Assembly: GCA_030549495.1 (NCBI GenBank)
Contig: JAUIRK010000890.1
Span: 62,001-126,000 of the forward strand
Source of the DNA: Nectonema munidae
Lineage: Eukaryota; Nematomorpha; Nectonematoida; Nectonematidae
Length of the DNA: 64,000 nt
Direction of reading: 5' to 3'
Below, one piece after another: positions 1 to 10,635 of this stretch (position 1 is the first letter of the stretch; the number at the start of each line of letters is the position of its first letter). The notes below the pieces were generated by a model. It was not told the origin of the DNA. It worked only from the letters and a program-made list of their open reading frames with translations, and made no database searches. The position numbers and the translations under genes are program-made.

Positions 1-52
1 AAAAGTGTTGAAGTTCTTGGTGGTAAATTTGCACTTTGGGTTATTCAGATAT

Positions 53-560
53 TCATGCAATAATCATGGACTTCAGAGCGTTTTTACGACTTATGTACAG
101 GTTATAAAAAATTTCAAACAATTTTTTGCTAAAATTATCTTCATTTTGCCTTAATTGCTTTTCAATGGAATTATAAGAATCTTCAGCTTCAAATAAAGTT
201 GCATCTTGAGAAGACATTTCTTTTGTTGTAATTTCGATTGGTTTCAAAACTTTAACTAAAAATTCAATTTTATTCCATTCTTTATAACCAAATCTCTGTA
301 TTTTATCATTTTTAAAGCTTTTATAATGCTATTTTTTAATTGTAAAAAACTTTCTAACATTTGGAGCTAACTATTCCATCTAGTCTTAACATCAAGACAT
401 CTTCAATGTTTTTCCATTATTCTCTTCCATAACAAATTTTTGAAAACTATCATTCATTGCAGGAGATTTCCTAAAAAGCCTACATATATTCCTAACTTTT
501 TCAAGCAAAGAATAAAAATTTTCTTGTAATTTTGGAGAAAAAAATATTCATATTCTTCAA
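53..560 (-). pseudogene. hAT transposase fragment (decayed)
   Basis: Read on the minus strand, this stretch gives broken transposase-like protein in at least two frames. A first segment (about 555-390) contains a run resembling LLEKVRNICRLFRKSP. Near 363-392 comes the hAT hallmark DVKTRWNS, followed at once by a stop and then LQMLESFLQLK. A 64-codon open piece with an acidic/asparagine-rich stretch lies at 247-53. The TRWNS motif and the following MLE-F-LK pattern are typical of the central part of BED-finger/hAT transposases. No BED finger or C-terminal dimerisation block is present here, and the relic may continue beyond the window start. Stops and frame changes show it is dead. Family assignment rests on motif recognition only. 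Confidence 0.6.
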
Positions 561-934
561 AATCATCACAATTTTCATTCTCAGTAATAAGTATATTCTA
601 TTAATAATATATTTTTACAATCAAATAGAACCGGGATTTTTTGGTTTCCGGGTTCTATTTTTCCATTATGAGAACCGAAATTACAGAACCGGGTTTTACC
701 ACTAGTTCCTTGAATTTTTAGATATTTTCTCTAGGACCCAACTTTTTTGCTGTTTAGGGCTAGAAGCTTGGGTTCTTTTTCCTACGTCCATGATACAAAC
801 CAATGTTCCACTCTACTTCTAATGATTTAAGGACTCTTTAATTTTTTTAAATGATCTCTAGAGAATGAATACGGCCATCCTAGGTAGTAAAAAATTGGAG
901 CTATGCGAGGGTTAAATAAATTTTTATATCTTAA
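561..934. other. non-coding spacer with a short palindrome
   Basis: No coding signal seen. Around 631-655 a palindrome pairs gaaccggga with tttccgggttc, and the motif accgggtt recurs near 679-690. This resembles the end sequences of the MITE at 3060-3445, so the stretch may be a decayed relative. Confidence 0.35.
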
Positions 935-964
935 TTTTTTGAAAATTCAGCTACAGGTGGTGAC

Positions 965-2326
965 ATGGAAAAAGTCAAAGCTTTGATCAAGCATTCAAAT
1001 AAAATCGGCAGCATTTTGCAAAAGTTCCAAGGAATGCTGAATGGAATCATGAATAACATGCAAAAAATGCACGAAAGCAAAGACACTAAGAGTAAAGCAG
1101 TTGAACAGATTCTTCCGAAAGCGCCTGTGGTAAAAGAAGCTTCAACGCTCCCAAGTGAGTACAGAGCAGTTCCTTCGCATTTAAGGAATGTACAAAAACT
1201 GAACGAGCCAAGAAGATATGGTGCCCTTCATTCCTCAGCATTAGCCAAGGGATCTTTGGTAGAGAACATGAATAACCTCATGAATTACAAGAGAAAGAAA
1301 GCTGTCTTCAAAGCGAATAACGATGTCAGAACTCTTCTGAATACGCTTAGCAACGATAACGATGACAGAAAGAGTGAGCTCGTTTTCCCAAAAAAAGGAA
1401 CCCAACCTTTTAAGCCGTATCCTTCTACAAGAGCTGGAGTTTATCCACAACGACCCAACCAAAATGAAATGGTTGAAAATGTCAAAGTAGCTCAGCCAAT
1501 GACAAGACCTGTCAATTCACGAATAATGTACTATCACCAGCTCAGACAAAATCAACCTCCTCCTTATCCTGCTACTTTGCAAGCTCCACCAGCACTCGCT
1601 CCAAATGTTAAGTCGAATGGAAGGCAGATAAGTTCGGCTGATTACGTAAAACTCCAAAAACTCTATCCTGGCTACAATCTTGACAACATTCTTCAAAACA
1701 ATGGAATGAGCATTGCACCTCATCCAAATCGTCTCGTTGACAAAAATCCACTATCAACTCAATTTATACAAAGTGGGGATGTTATTGATAATGTTAAGAT
1801 AGAGTCTCCTATCGAATCAGTACAGCCAATCAAATCACTGAATAACATTAATCCTAACTTTGAAAAGTACGCACGAATCCCCAATCAACAAATCGCAGAA
1901 TATGATTCGTTGAAAAGCTCTGCATCAGTACCCAATCAAAAAGCTCCTCTTCTGATTGAAGTTAATGGCGTGAAGTATAAAGTTCTTACCCCAAATTCAC
2001 TTGTGATGCTGCCTCCACAAAATGTCAAAAACATTCCCAGCTTTAATGAAGAGGAGACTGAGGGCGCGAATCCAACTTCGTCTTTTTCCGTCGATAATTT
2101 AGAATCTACGAACGTCAATAATGGCGAAGCAAACTTGAAGCAGCTGAGCAATGACATGGATTCCCTATCTACCCTTCCAATGGAAAATCTTGCACTCCCC
2201 AATGATTTGGATCAAAGTCTGGAGGGAAGAGAATCCACAGGTGAAGAGATCGAATTTCCGCTGACCCTTCGTCTTCTGGATGCCCTGAGGAAGCAAGTGG
2301 TAACCTCGAACAAAGGAACCCGTTAG
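965..2326 (+). CDS. uncharacterised 453-residue protein (orphan, possibly a last exon)
   Basis: A single open frame of 453 codons ends at TAG 2324-2326. It is clearly richer in G+C than its surroundings, which supports real coding. I recognise no family. The N-terminal ~40 residues are basic and could form a helix; the rest is low-complexity and probably disordered, rich in Asn, Pro, Gln and Ser, with a PPPYPATLQAPPALAP segment near residues 198-213, followed by an acidic C-terminal third (EEETEG, EGRESTGEEIEF). No signal peptide or membrane segment is visible. The frame stays open upstream of the Met only to a stop at 932-934. A good 3' splice site (tttttgaaaattcag, ending at 950) lies just before the Met, so this may be a downstream exon whose first exons are elsewhere. 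A possible poly(A) signal AATAAA is at 2476-2481. Confidence 0.6.
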   Translation: MEKVKALIKHSNKIGSILQKFQGMLNGIMNNMQKMHESKDTKSKAVEQILPKAPVVKEASTLPSEYRAVPSHLRNVQKLNEPRRYGALHSSALAKGSLVENMNNLMNYKRKKAVFKANNDVRTLLNTLSNDNDDRKSELVFPKKGTQPFKPYPSTRAGVYPQRPNQNEMVENVKVAQPMTRPVNSRIMYYHQLRQNQPPPYPATLQAPPALAPNVKSNGRQISSADYVKLQKLYPGYNLDNILQNNGMSIAPHPNRLVDKNPLSTQFIQSGDVIDNVKIESPIESVQPIKSLNNINPNFEKYARIPNQQIAEYDSLKSSASVPNQKAPLLIEVNGVKYKVLTPNSLVMLPPQNVKNIPSFNEEETEGANPTSSFSVDNLESTNVNNGEANLKQLSNDMDSLSTLPMENLALPNDLDQSLEGRESTGEEIEFPLTLRLLDALRKQVVTSNKGTR

Positions 2327-3059
2327 AGGCGGTGGAAGAACATTTCTGAACAAATCTTTTTCCATTTATTTTGGATATATAATTTAACATACAGTTTGGT
2401 ACATATGCACTTTTAAAAATTATATTCTTTCCAAGGACTGCTTTTGATTAATAATATGCCTACATTTTCATACAAAATAAACAAATTCTTGCACATATCA
2501 ATTTAAAATAATCATTTCATAAAAATTTGGAAAAGTTGATCCAAAAATCAAGAATCGGTACTTCAATTCGTTTGAAAATTATTATTATTTAATTTACTAA
2601 TAAAAATCCATTATTTTCCAATAAAGTATGCAAACTAATCTACCCTAGCGATTATTTTGAACCACTCTACCTCTGATTTTGACTTAAAATGTTTCATCAA
2701 TTTTGCACTCATCCAATTTCTAAATGTTCCTTACTGTTTAAAATTTTGGAAAACTATTCTCGGTTAGGATTAGTGTTTGGGTTGATGTTAGGTTTAGTCT
2801 TAGCGCGATAGTAGATACACATGCTTACATTTTTTGACATTCTTGACAAACTTTTCTATTTATTTGTATTGCCCAAAAAACATCTAGACATACATACATA
2901 CTGACATTAGACACGCATACATCAAAATACTTAATCTCAAAAACAGCGGTATCTACTACTAAAAAATGATCTCAAAGAAACAAAATTTACAGAAATTTTT
3001 TGCTTTCAGTTTTCAAAAATATGACTTAACGCATTCAGTGTTCATTTAAGAGTGTATAC
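2327..3059. other. spacer, no gene seen
   Basis: AT-rich sequence with the probable 3' end of the upstream gene (AATAAA 2476-2481). A GTTAGG/GTTTGGG-rich patch at 2763-2800 is irregular. No credible coding region. Confidence 0.4.
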
Positions 3060-3445
3060 TAGGGTTTGCATAAGTATCGAAAATTACGAACCGGTGCCGA
3101 TACCGAAAAAAACGGGAAATCCCGGTTCCAAAGGAAGATATACAGAGAGCAAAAAGATGCAATGAAATTGACGTTTTTGATTTATTATAAACAGATGTGA
3201 AAAGTGTGCAGCAGAGAAAAAAAAGAAAAAGAAACTCTTTTCTCGTTTGCACACTTTTCTCCGTTTACCGTTAAAATGAGAAGATGACAATGAAAAAATT
3301 TTTTATATGAATGAAGTGCAGTAAAGTGTTATGCAAAGAATTGCATAGTGAAATAAATCAATTACAACTAAGTTATTCTCGGAACCAGGAATACTTTTTG
3401 TTTCCGAGACGGTTCCCAAATTTTTAGAACCGGGAGCAAACCCTA
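3060..3445. mobile_element. hAT-type MITE (386 bp)
   Basis: The ends are inverted: TAGGGTTTGC on the left and GCAAACCCTA on the right. They are flanked by near-identical 8-bp duplications, gtgtatac (3052-3059) and atgtatac (3446-3453), 7 of 8 matching, as expected for hAT insertions. Internally it has mirrored accggttcc/ggaacc motifs at both sides. Poly-F open frames in the middle are composition artefacts. It has no transposase and so must have been mobilised in trans. Confidence 0.75.
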
Positions 3446-4032
3446 ATGTATACGTTTATCAAAGCAAGTGCTCTGCTCTTTATAAAGGTGTCTTGCTACT
3501 AAATTTGACAAAAGATTTTATATAGTTCAGCCTTTCACACTATTTCGAAAAAGTTTTTAGATTTAATGATCGAGTCGAGTGCCTACCTTTAAAAAGAAGA
3601 GGAAGGAAAAGAAGAAAGTTAATGAGGTTTTATGACCCGATTTTTAATGTTTAATTTATTAGCAAGGAAGTTAGCAACACTGGTGTGTGTAATCATTCAT
3701 TTGAATATAGAGACCAAATAATTCAGAAACAAGAGGAATGGTCAAAGGTGGTAGAAATGTCAATATGTGTGTTATAAAATTTTTTTAGACATTCATCCTA
3801 AAAAGGGTGTAGAAGTCGGCGCAAGAATATCTACTGATTATTATTTATAGTTAATTTGTTCATTGTTTAGCCAGTTAGGTACGCATTTAATTCATTTGTT
3901 TGGTAAGCTTGATTTAGTTAATGAAATAATTTTTTTGATAACCAATAAGGTAAATAGAGAGGTGTAGTTGGTTATGTAAAATCAGTGAAAAGTTTATGCG
4001 CTCGTGAAAATAGGAGAAATGTCCTACACTCC
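3446..4032. other. spacer, nothing recognised
   Basis: AT-rich, with no long frame and no recognisable repeat end. Confidence 0.4.
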
Positions 4033-4425
4033 TTAGATGCACATTGGGCGTATGTACAAGTTCTGATTCTGCTCATCTTCCACGATCCTGTTAGGCATCA
4101 ACTGCGTTTTAGCATCCAAGAGACCGAGCAAAACCTACTAATCTTTATTACTTCTTAAAAACGTAACAATAAAAAATGGCGTGCTAACTTTCAAATCGGA
4201 AAATACAGAAGGATAAAAAAATAATAAAAAGATGAGAATAATGGAGTGAGCGAGTTTCTTCTTCTTCTGAGATTTTGTCAAGAATGAGATTTCAATGGAC
4301 AGAGAAAAGACGGAAGAATAAATACAGAGAGATCGTTGAATCCCATCACTGATGACTACGGCCAAATTCTTGAGCAAACTTTTCACGCGTGATCTCTGCG
4401 CATCAGAGCTGCCGCAACTGGACAT
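4033..4425 (-). CDS. candidate two-exon small gene, unknown function
   Basis: Exon 1 would start at ATG 4425-4423 and read MSSCGSSDAQRSRVKSLLKN before losing coding character. A phase-0 donor (GCC|GTAGTC) lies 22 codons in. Exon 2 (4134-4033) follows an AG acceptor and is open for 33 codons with well-balanced composition (LLGLLDAKTQLMPNRIVEDE, then a short tail ending RPMCI) and a stop at 4035-4033. The intervening sequence looks like intron (poly-F/I/S translation). I do not recognise the product, and exon 1 may join a different exon. Base composition of both pieces is above the local background. Confidence 0.28.
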
Positions 4426-5737
4426 GAGTCGTCACAACTCCCAAACTTGTGGGAAAGCGTGTTTGGGGCAATTTTTGACTTTTGGTCTGTCGTAGGGTTG
4501 CTTTTGTTGCTCGTCTTGAAAGTAATATTAGTTTTAAAGACAAACTTTATTGCATATAAAAACGAAGAAGAACTTAAAAATGACCTAAAAGTATCTATCT
4601 ACTCAAGCATTCGCTGCAATTCATATCTCAAGTTTACAATTTTTTTCGCACTGATATAAAAATGAAGAAGGCGTAATTAAGGTATGATATATTTCTGATA
4701 TTTATAAAATTGATGTATTTAAAGAGTAGTTTAAATATCATTTTTTGTTTCAAATTATTTATATTTTTTTTAATTTTTTATATCAAATTTATTGAATATA
4801 GTGCTTCTATTTAATCTCAAATACAGATCATTTCATTCAAAAACTTTAAAAATTTTGTCAAATATTAAATTTAAAGTATTCTTTAAAAGTTTTTAGTATA
4901 TTCTTTTAAAGGCATTTTCTTCGATGTCCATACAATCTGCATAATCTTCATGTGAATGTGATGGAAATTTTTCAAAGGAAAATAAGTAAAGTAATGGAAA
5001 GCTTTCGCTTTTTTGAAGAGTTATTTTTGTTTTACTTTTTATGCATCGATATCAAATGTCTTTAACTTTTATTCATTTTCTTATCTACGATATAAAATTT
5101 TTTAAAAACGAGCTGTACCAGTTAGTATGGTTCTGAGTTAAAGCGGTTCCGGTACTAAAACTTAAGCTTTTTTTTTTAAATTCAAACTTATATTTTCGTG
5201 AAAGAATTTATTGTAAAATATCAAAGAAGTATGTATATATATAAACAAAATATATATCTTTCAGGTCTGAAAATATATATCTTTTTGCTTCAAAATTTGT
5301 GGCCTTTTTGAATGGGGGTGTTTTGACCAAAAATCGGTGCCGTGTTTTGTTAGTGGGGCCATTTTGACTAGACCACATAAGCACAGTCAATTACCAAAAA
5401 TCCTTTCTTAGCACCTAATATTTTGCATTATTTTCAACATTAAAGCACTCAGGTTGGGGTTTGGCAGGAGGTGAAACTAAAACCAAAAAAAACCTTTTTA
5501 ATAATAAAAAAAAAAAAATGTTTCCCTATCCTATCAATGCTTTTGAGACTTTCTCTTTTTATATTCTATTTGGGATTTGCTTTTTTATTTCTGTGCTGTC
5601 ACATAATCAATACTTCCCAAATGCTATCCCATCTGCATCAATTGTTGAAATTATTCTTCTTCCTGATCAGGGGTGCTGTTGCGCGAAGGCGAATTAAATG
5701 AAGAATGCGTGAGGGAAAACCTGATGAAACTTGAAGT
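4426..5737. other. spacer, no gene seen
   Basis: Very AT-rich. Only short frames of biased composition. A short gtaccagttagtatggttc / gcggttccggtac patch at 5113-5157 resembles hAT MITE ends seen elsewhere in the window, but no complete element can be outlined. Confidence 0.35.
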
Positions 5738-5860
5738 TCATTCCTTCAGGACTGAAAGAAGCTGGTGGGGGAAAGACTTTGAGTTGACTTTTTTCAGGAA
5801 AACATTTTTTGGTATAGCCTTGAGGTCGCGATCTAAGCCCTGTTTCATGCTGGTGAGATT
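5738..5860 (-). CDS. candidate terminal exon, unknown product
   Basis: After a good 3' splice site (cctttttcag, exon begins 5860) there are 40 open codons in phase 0 with natural-looking composition: SMKQGLDRDLKAIPKN, FLKKVNSKSFPHQLLSVLKE, then a stop at 5740-5738. G+C is higher than in the surroundings. No upstream exon could be identified, and the family is not recognised. It could be part of a real minus-strand gene or a chance frame. Confidence 0.25.
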   Translation of the reverse strand, partial: NLTSMKQGLDRDLKAIPKNVFLKKVNSKSFPHQLLSVLKE

Positions 5861-6313
5861 CTGAAAAAGGAGACGATAAATTATTATCACTTTAAAACCC
5901 TTTGCCGACCAAAGTATCATTTATTTTAGTTTCTCAAAAATGTAGTGATGAAGCGAGATATGATATGGTCAACCATTTTTCAGTAACAAAAAATGTAAAC
6001 TGTGCTCTATGCTTACTCAAGCATTGTGTATAAAATGTAAAATTGCTCAATGCCTAAGAACAGATGGAATTGTTTCTATCTTATCATAAACAAATTGTTT
6101 GTAATATCACTTAGGGGTAGTATAAGTTTGTAAAAATTTCTTGTATGACCAATGTATCATATATGATACATATACAAAAAAAATGTCTTTTAAGAAGAGA
6201 TTCGAAAAAATATTTTAAACCTAACTATTTTAAAAAAGAAAAGTATTTTTAGACTAAATTGAATTTTTCTCTCTTTTGAATTTAATGGTGATGAAATGGT
6301 TATATATCAAAAT

Positions 6314-6341
6314 TGTGTGTGTGTGTGTGTGTGTGTGTGTG
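6314..6341. repeat. (TG)n microsatellite
   Basis: An uninterrupted TG dinucleotide run of about 14 units. Confidence 0.95.
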
Positions 6342-6638
6342 CAAATGACAAAAGAGATAGGGGATACCTTGGTTAAGTTTGATAGGGAGAATATTTTGTG
6401 CGCATGAACATGATGAAAGGTTGGAGCAGGGAAGGCAGTTTGCAGAGAACATTTTTTGTTGATCTATTTTATAAAGTAAAAAAAGTTACAAGAAAATTTA
6501 TTAAAATAGTAAGGGTGGTGAAAGTAGACAAGCCAATTCAACGTGGAGCATGTTTTGTCCTTTTAACAAATTCCTTGAAATAATTTTCATGTCAGAATCA
6601 ATGAGCCAAATTACCAAAAGAGAGGGTCTCATACAGCA

Positions 6639-6966
6639 CCAGATTAACATAGGGGCTGCAGCCCCAGGTCTACTGACCCCACTGAAAAAATAGGCCCCAA
6701 AGTATTATTGAATAAAACGCATATATATGCAAAATATACAATTGGGTAAATATATAATAATAATCTATGTGTTTTTTTTTAGTTTTTTTCTTTAACAGTT
6801 AATACTTTTGTATATTATGCATTGTTTTATGAAATAACCTTTTCTTAGACAGGTCATAAAGTCGAGGATCTATTCTTAGGGGGAGGAGACTAATGGTTTC
6901 TTTAAATCATATACGCACACAACAAGCTACAGCCCCAGGCCCCACGTTCCCCTAATCCGCCCCTGG
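6639..6966. mobile_element. hAT-like MITE with GGGGCTGCAGCCCC ends
   Basis: The left part reads ccagattaacataggggctgcagccccaggt. The right part, inverted, reads ccaggggcggattaggggaa followed by ggggcctggggctgtag. The two ends are imperfect inverted copies, and the outermost CCAGGGGCGGATTA is a common hAT-type terminus. The interior is AT-rich and non-coding. No clean 8-bp duplication could be recognised, so the exact limits are uncertain. Confidence 0.5.
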
Positions 6967-7008
6967 TCCCATGATTAGAAAATGTGCTGCTCTTTTGAGA
7001 ATCGATGT

Positions 7009-7293
7009 TTAATATCGCGCCTTCAATGAATATAAGTTTATAGGGAAAAATGTAAGTTTTGATGTTTGAAGCATTATTTCCTGATAATTCGTTCTATTCA
7101 ATGCAAATGCGCCCAACGTTTCAATGAAAACAGAAGAAGGTGTCTTATCAGATTTAGAAGTCGGGGTCCAAATCGGGTTTTTATGTATTAAAAAATAGTT
7201 TCTTTTTGTAAGCAAATGGAGTGAGCATCGATTAGTCGAAGTCACAAGTGAAAAGTTGGTGTTGTATTCATTAAGTTTCATAAGTATTTGCAT
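7009..7293 (-). CDS. possible small ORF, unknown
   Basis: This frame is 94 codons on the minus strand with mixed composition (for example KSDKTPSSVFIETLGAFALN). It matches nothing I recognise. There is no splice site or promoter evidence, and chance is a reasonable alternative. Confidence 0.15.
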   Translation of the reverse strand: MQILMKLNEYNTNFSLVTSTNRCSLHLLTKRNYFLIHKNPIWTPTSKSDKTPSSVFIETLGAFALNRTNYQEIMLQTSKLTFFPINLYSLKARY

Positions 7294-7712
7294 TCGAAAT
7301 CAGAGTCTGTTTTTTTCCTCGGACTTCCCAGCTCTGATTACGAGTGAGGGACAATTTTGGAGCCTACTTCAAAAAATGGCAGTCTAGTAATTATTGATAA
7401 CACAAGTCTGCGTCATATTTGCGATCTAGGAATTTTTAGCTGATTCTTATGTAATTCGATGTATTGAAGCCAAATATGACCTTAATTTTTGCGTATCAGG
7501 TCAAAATTTTTTATGACCATATTTCATTAAAAAAAAAGTCAATATTTTGCTTAAGTTTTATTCATCTTTATTTATTTTTTTTATAATTCATCTTTTATTT
7601 CTACTGTTGTACTAAATTTGTTGCTTGGTTTTTGCAGATTTCTACTGTTGCTGCTTGATCTTTGCAGATTGTTCAACTCTATAGTTTTGTTTTTTATTCG
7701 AAGAATTGAAAA

Positions 7713-9325
7713 ATGAATAGAGAATGTAAAAATCATTCTAATAAATTTTGTTATATTTGTGGACAAGTGGTGCTGAGTGGGCAGCAATTATGGATTACTT
7801 CATTTGTTAAAGCTAGCTACTACGCTTACTTCGGCATGAAATTAGGCGATCAAGATAAAAGTTTTACTCCTCATTATTGTTGCAAGTCATGTGTTGAAAA
7901 CTTAAAATATTGGAGAAAAGGAAAAAAGATATATCTTTCATTTGGTATTCCAATGTCGTTACGGGAAGGCAAAGACCATAAAACGAATTGTTATTTTTGT
8001 CTTACCAACTTATCTGGTCAACAAAAAAACAAATATTGTGTAGTTTATCCTAATCTCCCTTCTGCCAGACGACCAATTCCCCATAGTTCTAAGGTACCTA
8101 TTCCAGAACTCCCAGAAAATGTTGAAATGTTTAGTGACATTAGTGAAGAAGAAGAAGATGAATACCTCTATATTGTTTGAGCGTTATTCTTCCGAATTGA
8201 TGAATCCCACGCCACTAAAGCAGCATCAGCTGAATGATTTAGTAAGAGATTTGGATCTTTCAAAAAAATCTGCTCAGCTATTAGGGTCAAGACCCTCAGA
8301 AAATCATCTACTTGCTCCAAATACAACATATTACTGGTACAGAAATAGAGATGAAGAATTTAGAAAAATTTTCACAACTAGTGATAACAATTCTTTAGTG
8401 TACTGTGTGAATGTAAAGGGCTTAGTGGAATCTTTAGGTTTAACATACAGGCCAGATGAATGGAGACTTTTTATTGACTCATCAACTAGAAGCTTAAAAG
8501 CGGTGCTGTTACATATTAAAAATGAAGTGCATCTGTCCCTGCTGCACATTCTGTTCAATTAACAGAGAGCTATAGAATTATGAAAACTCTACTGGACGCC
8601 ATAAATTACAATGTTCATAACTGGAAGATATGTGGGGATCTAAAAGTATTGTCTTTAATTCTAGGATTGCAAGGAGGATGTACTAATTATCCATGCTTCT
8701 GTGTTTATGGGATAGCAGAGCTGATGCACAACACTACCAGAGACAAGAATGGCCTGTTATACATCAACACCTAGTTGATGCTCAAAAAATTCTCCTTCCT
8801 CCACTTCACATTAAATTAGGGTTAATGAGAAGTTTTGTTAAAGCATTAAATAAAGAAAGTCAGGCATTTCTTTTCTTAGCAACAAAGTTTCCAAAAGTCA
8901 GTGATGCAAAACTTAGTGCAGGAATTTTCGATGGTCCTCAGATAAGAATGTTAATGAAGGATGATAACTTTCCATTAGTCATGACAGAAGCTGAAAGGAA
9001 TGCAGGTGAATCATTTAAATCTCTCACGCTTAATTTTTTAGGAAATCATAAAAGCTATGAATACGAAACCATAGTAGAAAATCTTATTAAAAACTTTTAA
9101 CTCTTAGCAGTAAGAATGACAAAGAAACTTCATTTCCTAAGATCGCATCTCGACTATTTTCCAGTGTGGTGATTATAGTGACGAACAGGGAGAAAGGTTC
9201 CACCAAGACATTAAGTGCATGGAAGAAAGATATCAGGGAAGATGGGACGTGAACATGCAATCAGATTATTGCTGGTGCTTGAAAAGAGATTCACCATTAA
9301 AAAAACACAAGAGAAAATATCTAAA
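7713..9325 (+). pseudogene. frameshifted copy of an uncharacterised Cys/His-rich arthropod repeat family
   Basis: One protein can be followed through at least five frames. The N-terminus has three zinc-binding-like clusters (FCYICGQVV; HYCCKSC; NCYFCLTNLSG) and an acidic stretch (SDISEEEEDEY) at 8139-8164. A middle part follows with NTTYYWYRNRDEEF and EWRLFIDSSTRSLKAVLLH. Then come LKVLSLILGLQGG, a CFCVYG/LCLWDSRAD segment, ILLPPLHIKLGLMRSFVKAL and AGIFDGPQIRMLMKD. It closes with KLHFLRSHLDYFP, a frame change, DEQGERFHQDIK, EERYQGRWD and SDYCWCLKRD. I recall this order from many unnamed arthropod and other invertebrate proteins present in multiple copies. No enzyme function is known to me. 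Frameshifts near 8170, 8530-8580, 8690 and 9160, and a stop at 9098-9100, make this copy dead. Confidence 0.7.
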
Positions 9326-10131
9326 ATATTCATTTTGTTTATTTGGAGATGTGTTTATAAATGTTAATTATATCAAAAATTGTTATTGATTTCATAAAAC
9401 AATTGAATTCCTTATTTCTTTTATTTTTACACCATAATTTTAAATGGATTTAATTTCACGTTTCTATATTTACAAAAAATGCTGTTTGCGAGAAAACGGG
9501 AGGTAATTGATGAAAACGAGGGTTATATTTGAATTCTATGCATCAAAATACATAAGAATCATCAGAAAAACTTTACACCACAGGAAAATTTTTTTTAAAG
9601 CAGGGCTGTGTAATATTGGAATAGAGGGTATTTTCATAGATAAGGGAGAATAAGTTTTTTCATATCAAAAATACTTTTCTGAGCAAGGCTTCATCTTATA
9701 GAGGTTATCTGGGAGATTATATCTATAAAAGAAGGAGGACATTATTTGTGTATAAACGAGGAAATATCTCATGCTTTATTTTCATTCATAGCATCTTTCT
9801 TAATCGAGTCTATGTTAAATAATTCTTAAGCAGTGCGATCTATTTTTGCCGTGAAAAATATTTTTGACTTTGTGATAAAAGATTCGCTGTTTTTACGCGT
9901 AGACACTCTGAAGAGAAATCACTTCTATTCTAAAAGACATGTATAAGTTAAAGTTGTAGAAAATGTAAAAAATACAAAACCATTTAAAATTTTTTATTCA
10001 ATTTATAGTTGAAACATAAGAAACATTTCAAGTTTACATGAACAAAGACGCTTTTAAAAATCTAAAAGACTTCCCCTATACGTGACACTCAATCCCATTA
10101 TAGTAGTACATGTGATGATATCTAGCTGCGA
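9326..10131. other. spacer, nothing recognised
   Basis: AT-rich; no gene, and no repeat ends that I can pair. Confidence 0.35.
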
Positions 10132-10135
10132 TTAA

Positions 10136-10304
10136 CCGGTTATCGACCACATTCGACATATGTCGACTTTACAAAAATGTGAATCGTCTGCGCTACAAAT
10201 CTTCTGCTTTATACTAAATATCGTCTGCGTTTATTAATGCTTTTTAATACAAATCTTCTGCTTTATACTAAATATCGTCTGCGTTTATTCTGGTCATTAA
10301 CGGG
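10136..10304. mobile_element. TTAA-flanked MITE (piggyBac type, 169 bp)
   Basis: TTAA lies at 10132-10135 and again at 10305-10308. The ends are inverted: CCGGTTATCGACC on the left, and CCCGTTAATGACC when the right end is reversed. The interior repeats a TCGTCTGC motif and includes two copies of a 41-bp unit. TTAA target duplication plus C-rich ends indicate piggyBac-type mobilisation. Confidence 0.7.
10195..10289 (+). repeat. two copies of a 41-bp unit
   Basis: The unit at 10195-10235 is repeated exactly at 10249-10289 with a 13-bp spacer. Each copy contains cttctgctttatac and atcgtctgcgtttatt. The repeat lies inside the TTAA MITE. Confidence 0.85.
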
Positions 10305-10516
10305 TTAATCATGGTATTTTTTCTTAAAAGCCTTTAAAAGTGTATCATCGCTCTTTTTTATCGTTTGAAAAAATCGATCGCTCTGACGTACATCGATTGG
10401 TTGTTTATCGCTCATTAGTGTGTGCGTTCCGTTTTAAATGATATTGACATTTTTCAATTTTCTTTTAAACTGATTGATTTTTCAATTTTCTTTTAAACTG
10501 ATTGATTTTTCCTAAA

Positions 10517-10635
10517 CCCTTTGAGGACCCGAATTTTGAAGAATAATCGTCTGCTTTTTTTCAATGGAATTTTGTATGTTGTAAGCAGACGATTATTATT
10601 TCTTGGTACACCGGTGTCATACTAAGCCTCAAAGG
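10517..10635. mobile_element. small palindromic MITE (piggyBac-like ends)
   Basis: The left end CCCTTTGAGGACC and the inverted right end ACCTTTGAGGC match. The flank is a degenerate TTAA (taaa / gtaa). Inside are perfect 15-bp inverted arms, aataatcgtctgctt (10542-10556) and aagcagacgattatt (10583-10597). The TCGTCTGC core is shared with the MITEs at 10136 and 32460. The ends also resemble those of the piggyBac element at 45694 (CCCTTTAAAGAC). Confidence 0.55.

Noticed and set aside
3046-3290. Two overlapping minus-strand frames rich in Phe and Ser
   Set aside because: They lie inside a hAT MITE and reflect a poly-A/G stretch read in reverse; no protein character.
5461-5701. Overlapping plus-strand frames with poly-Lys and hydrophobic text
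   Set aside because: Two frames are open at once over a simple A-rich/T-rich tract, which points to composition and not coding.
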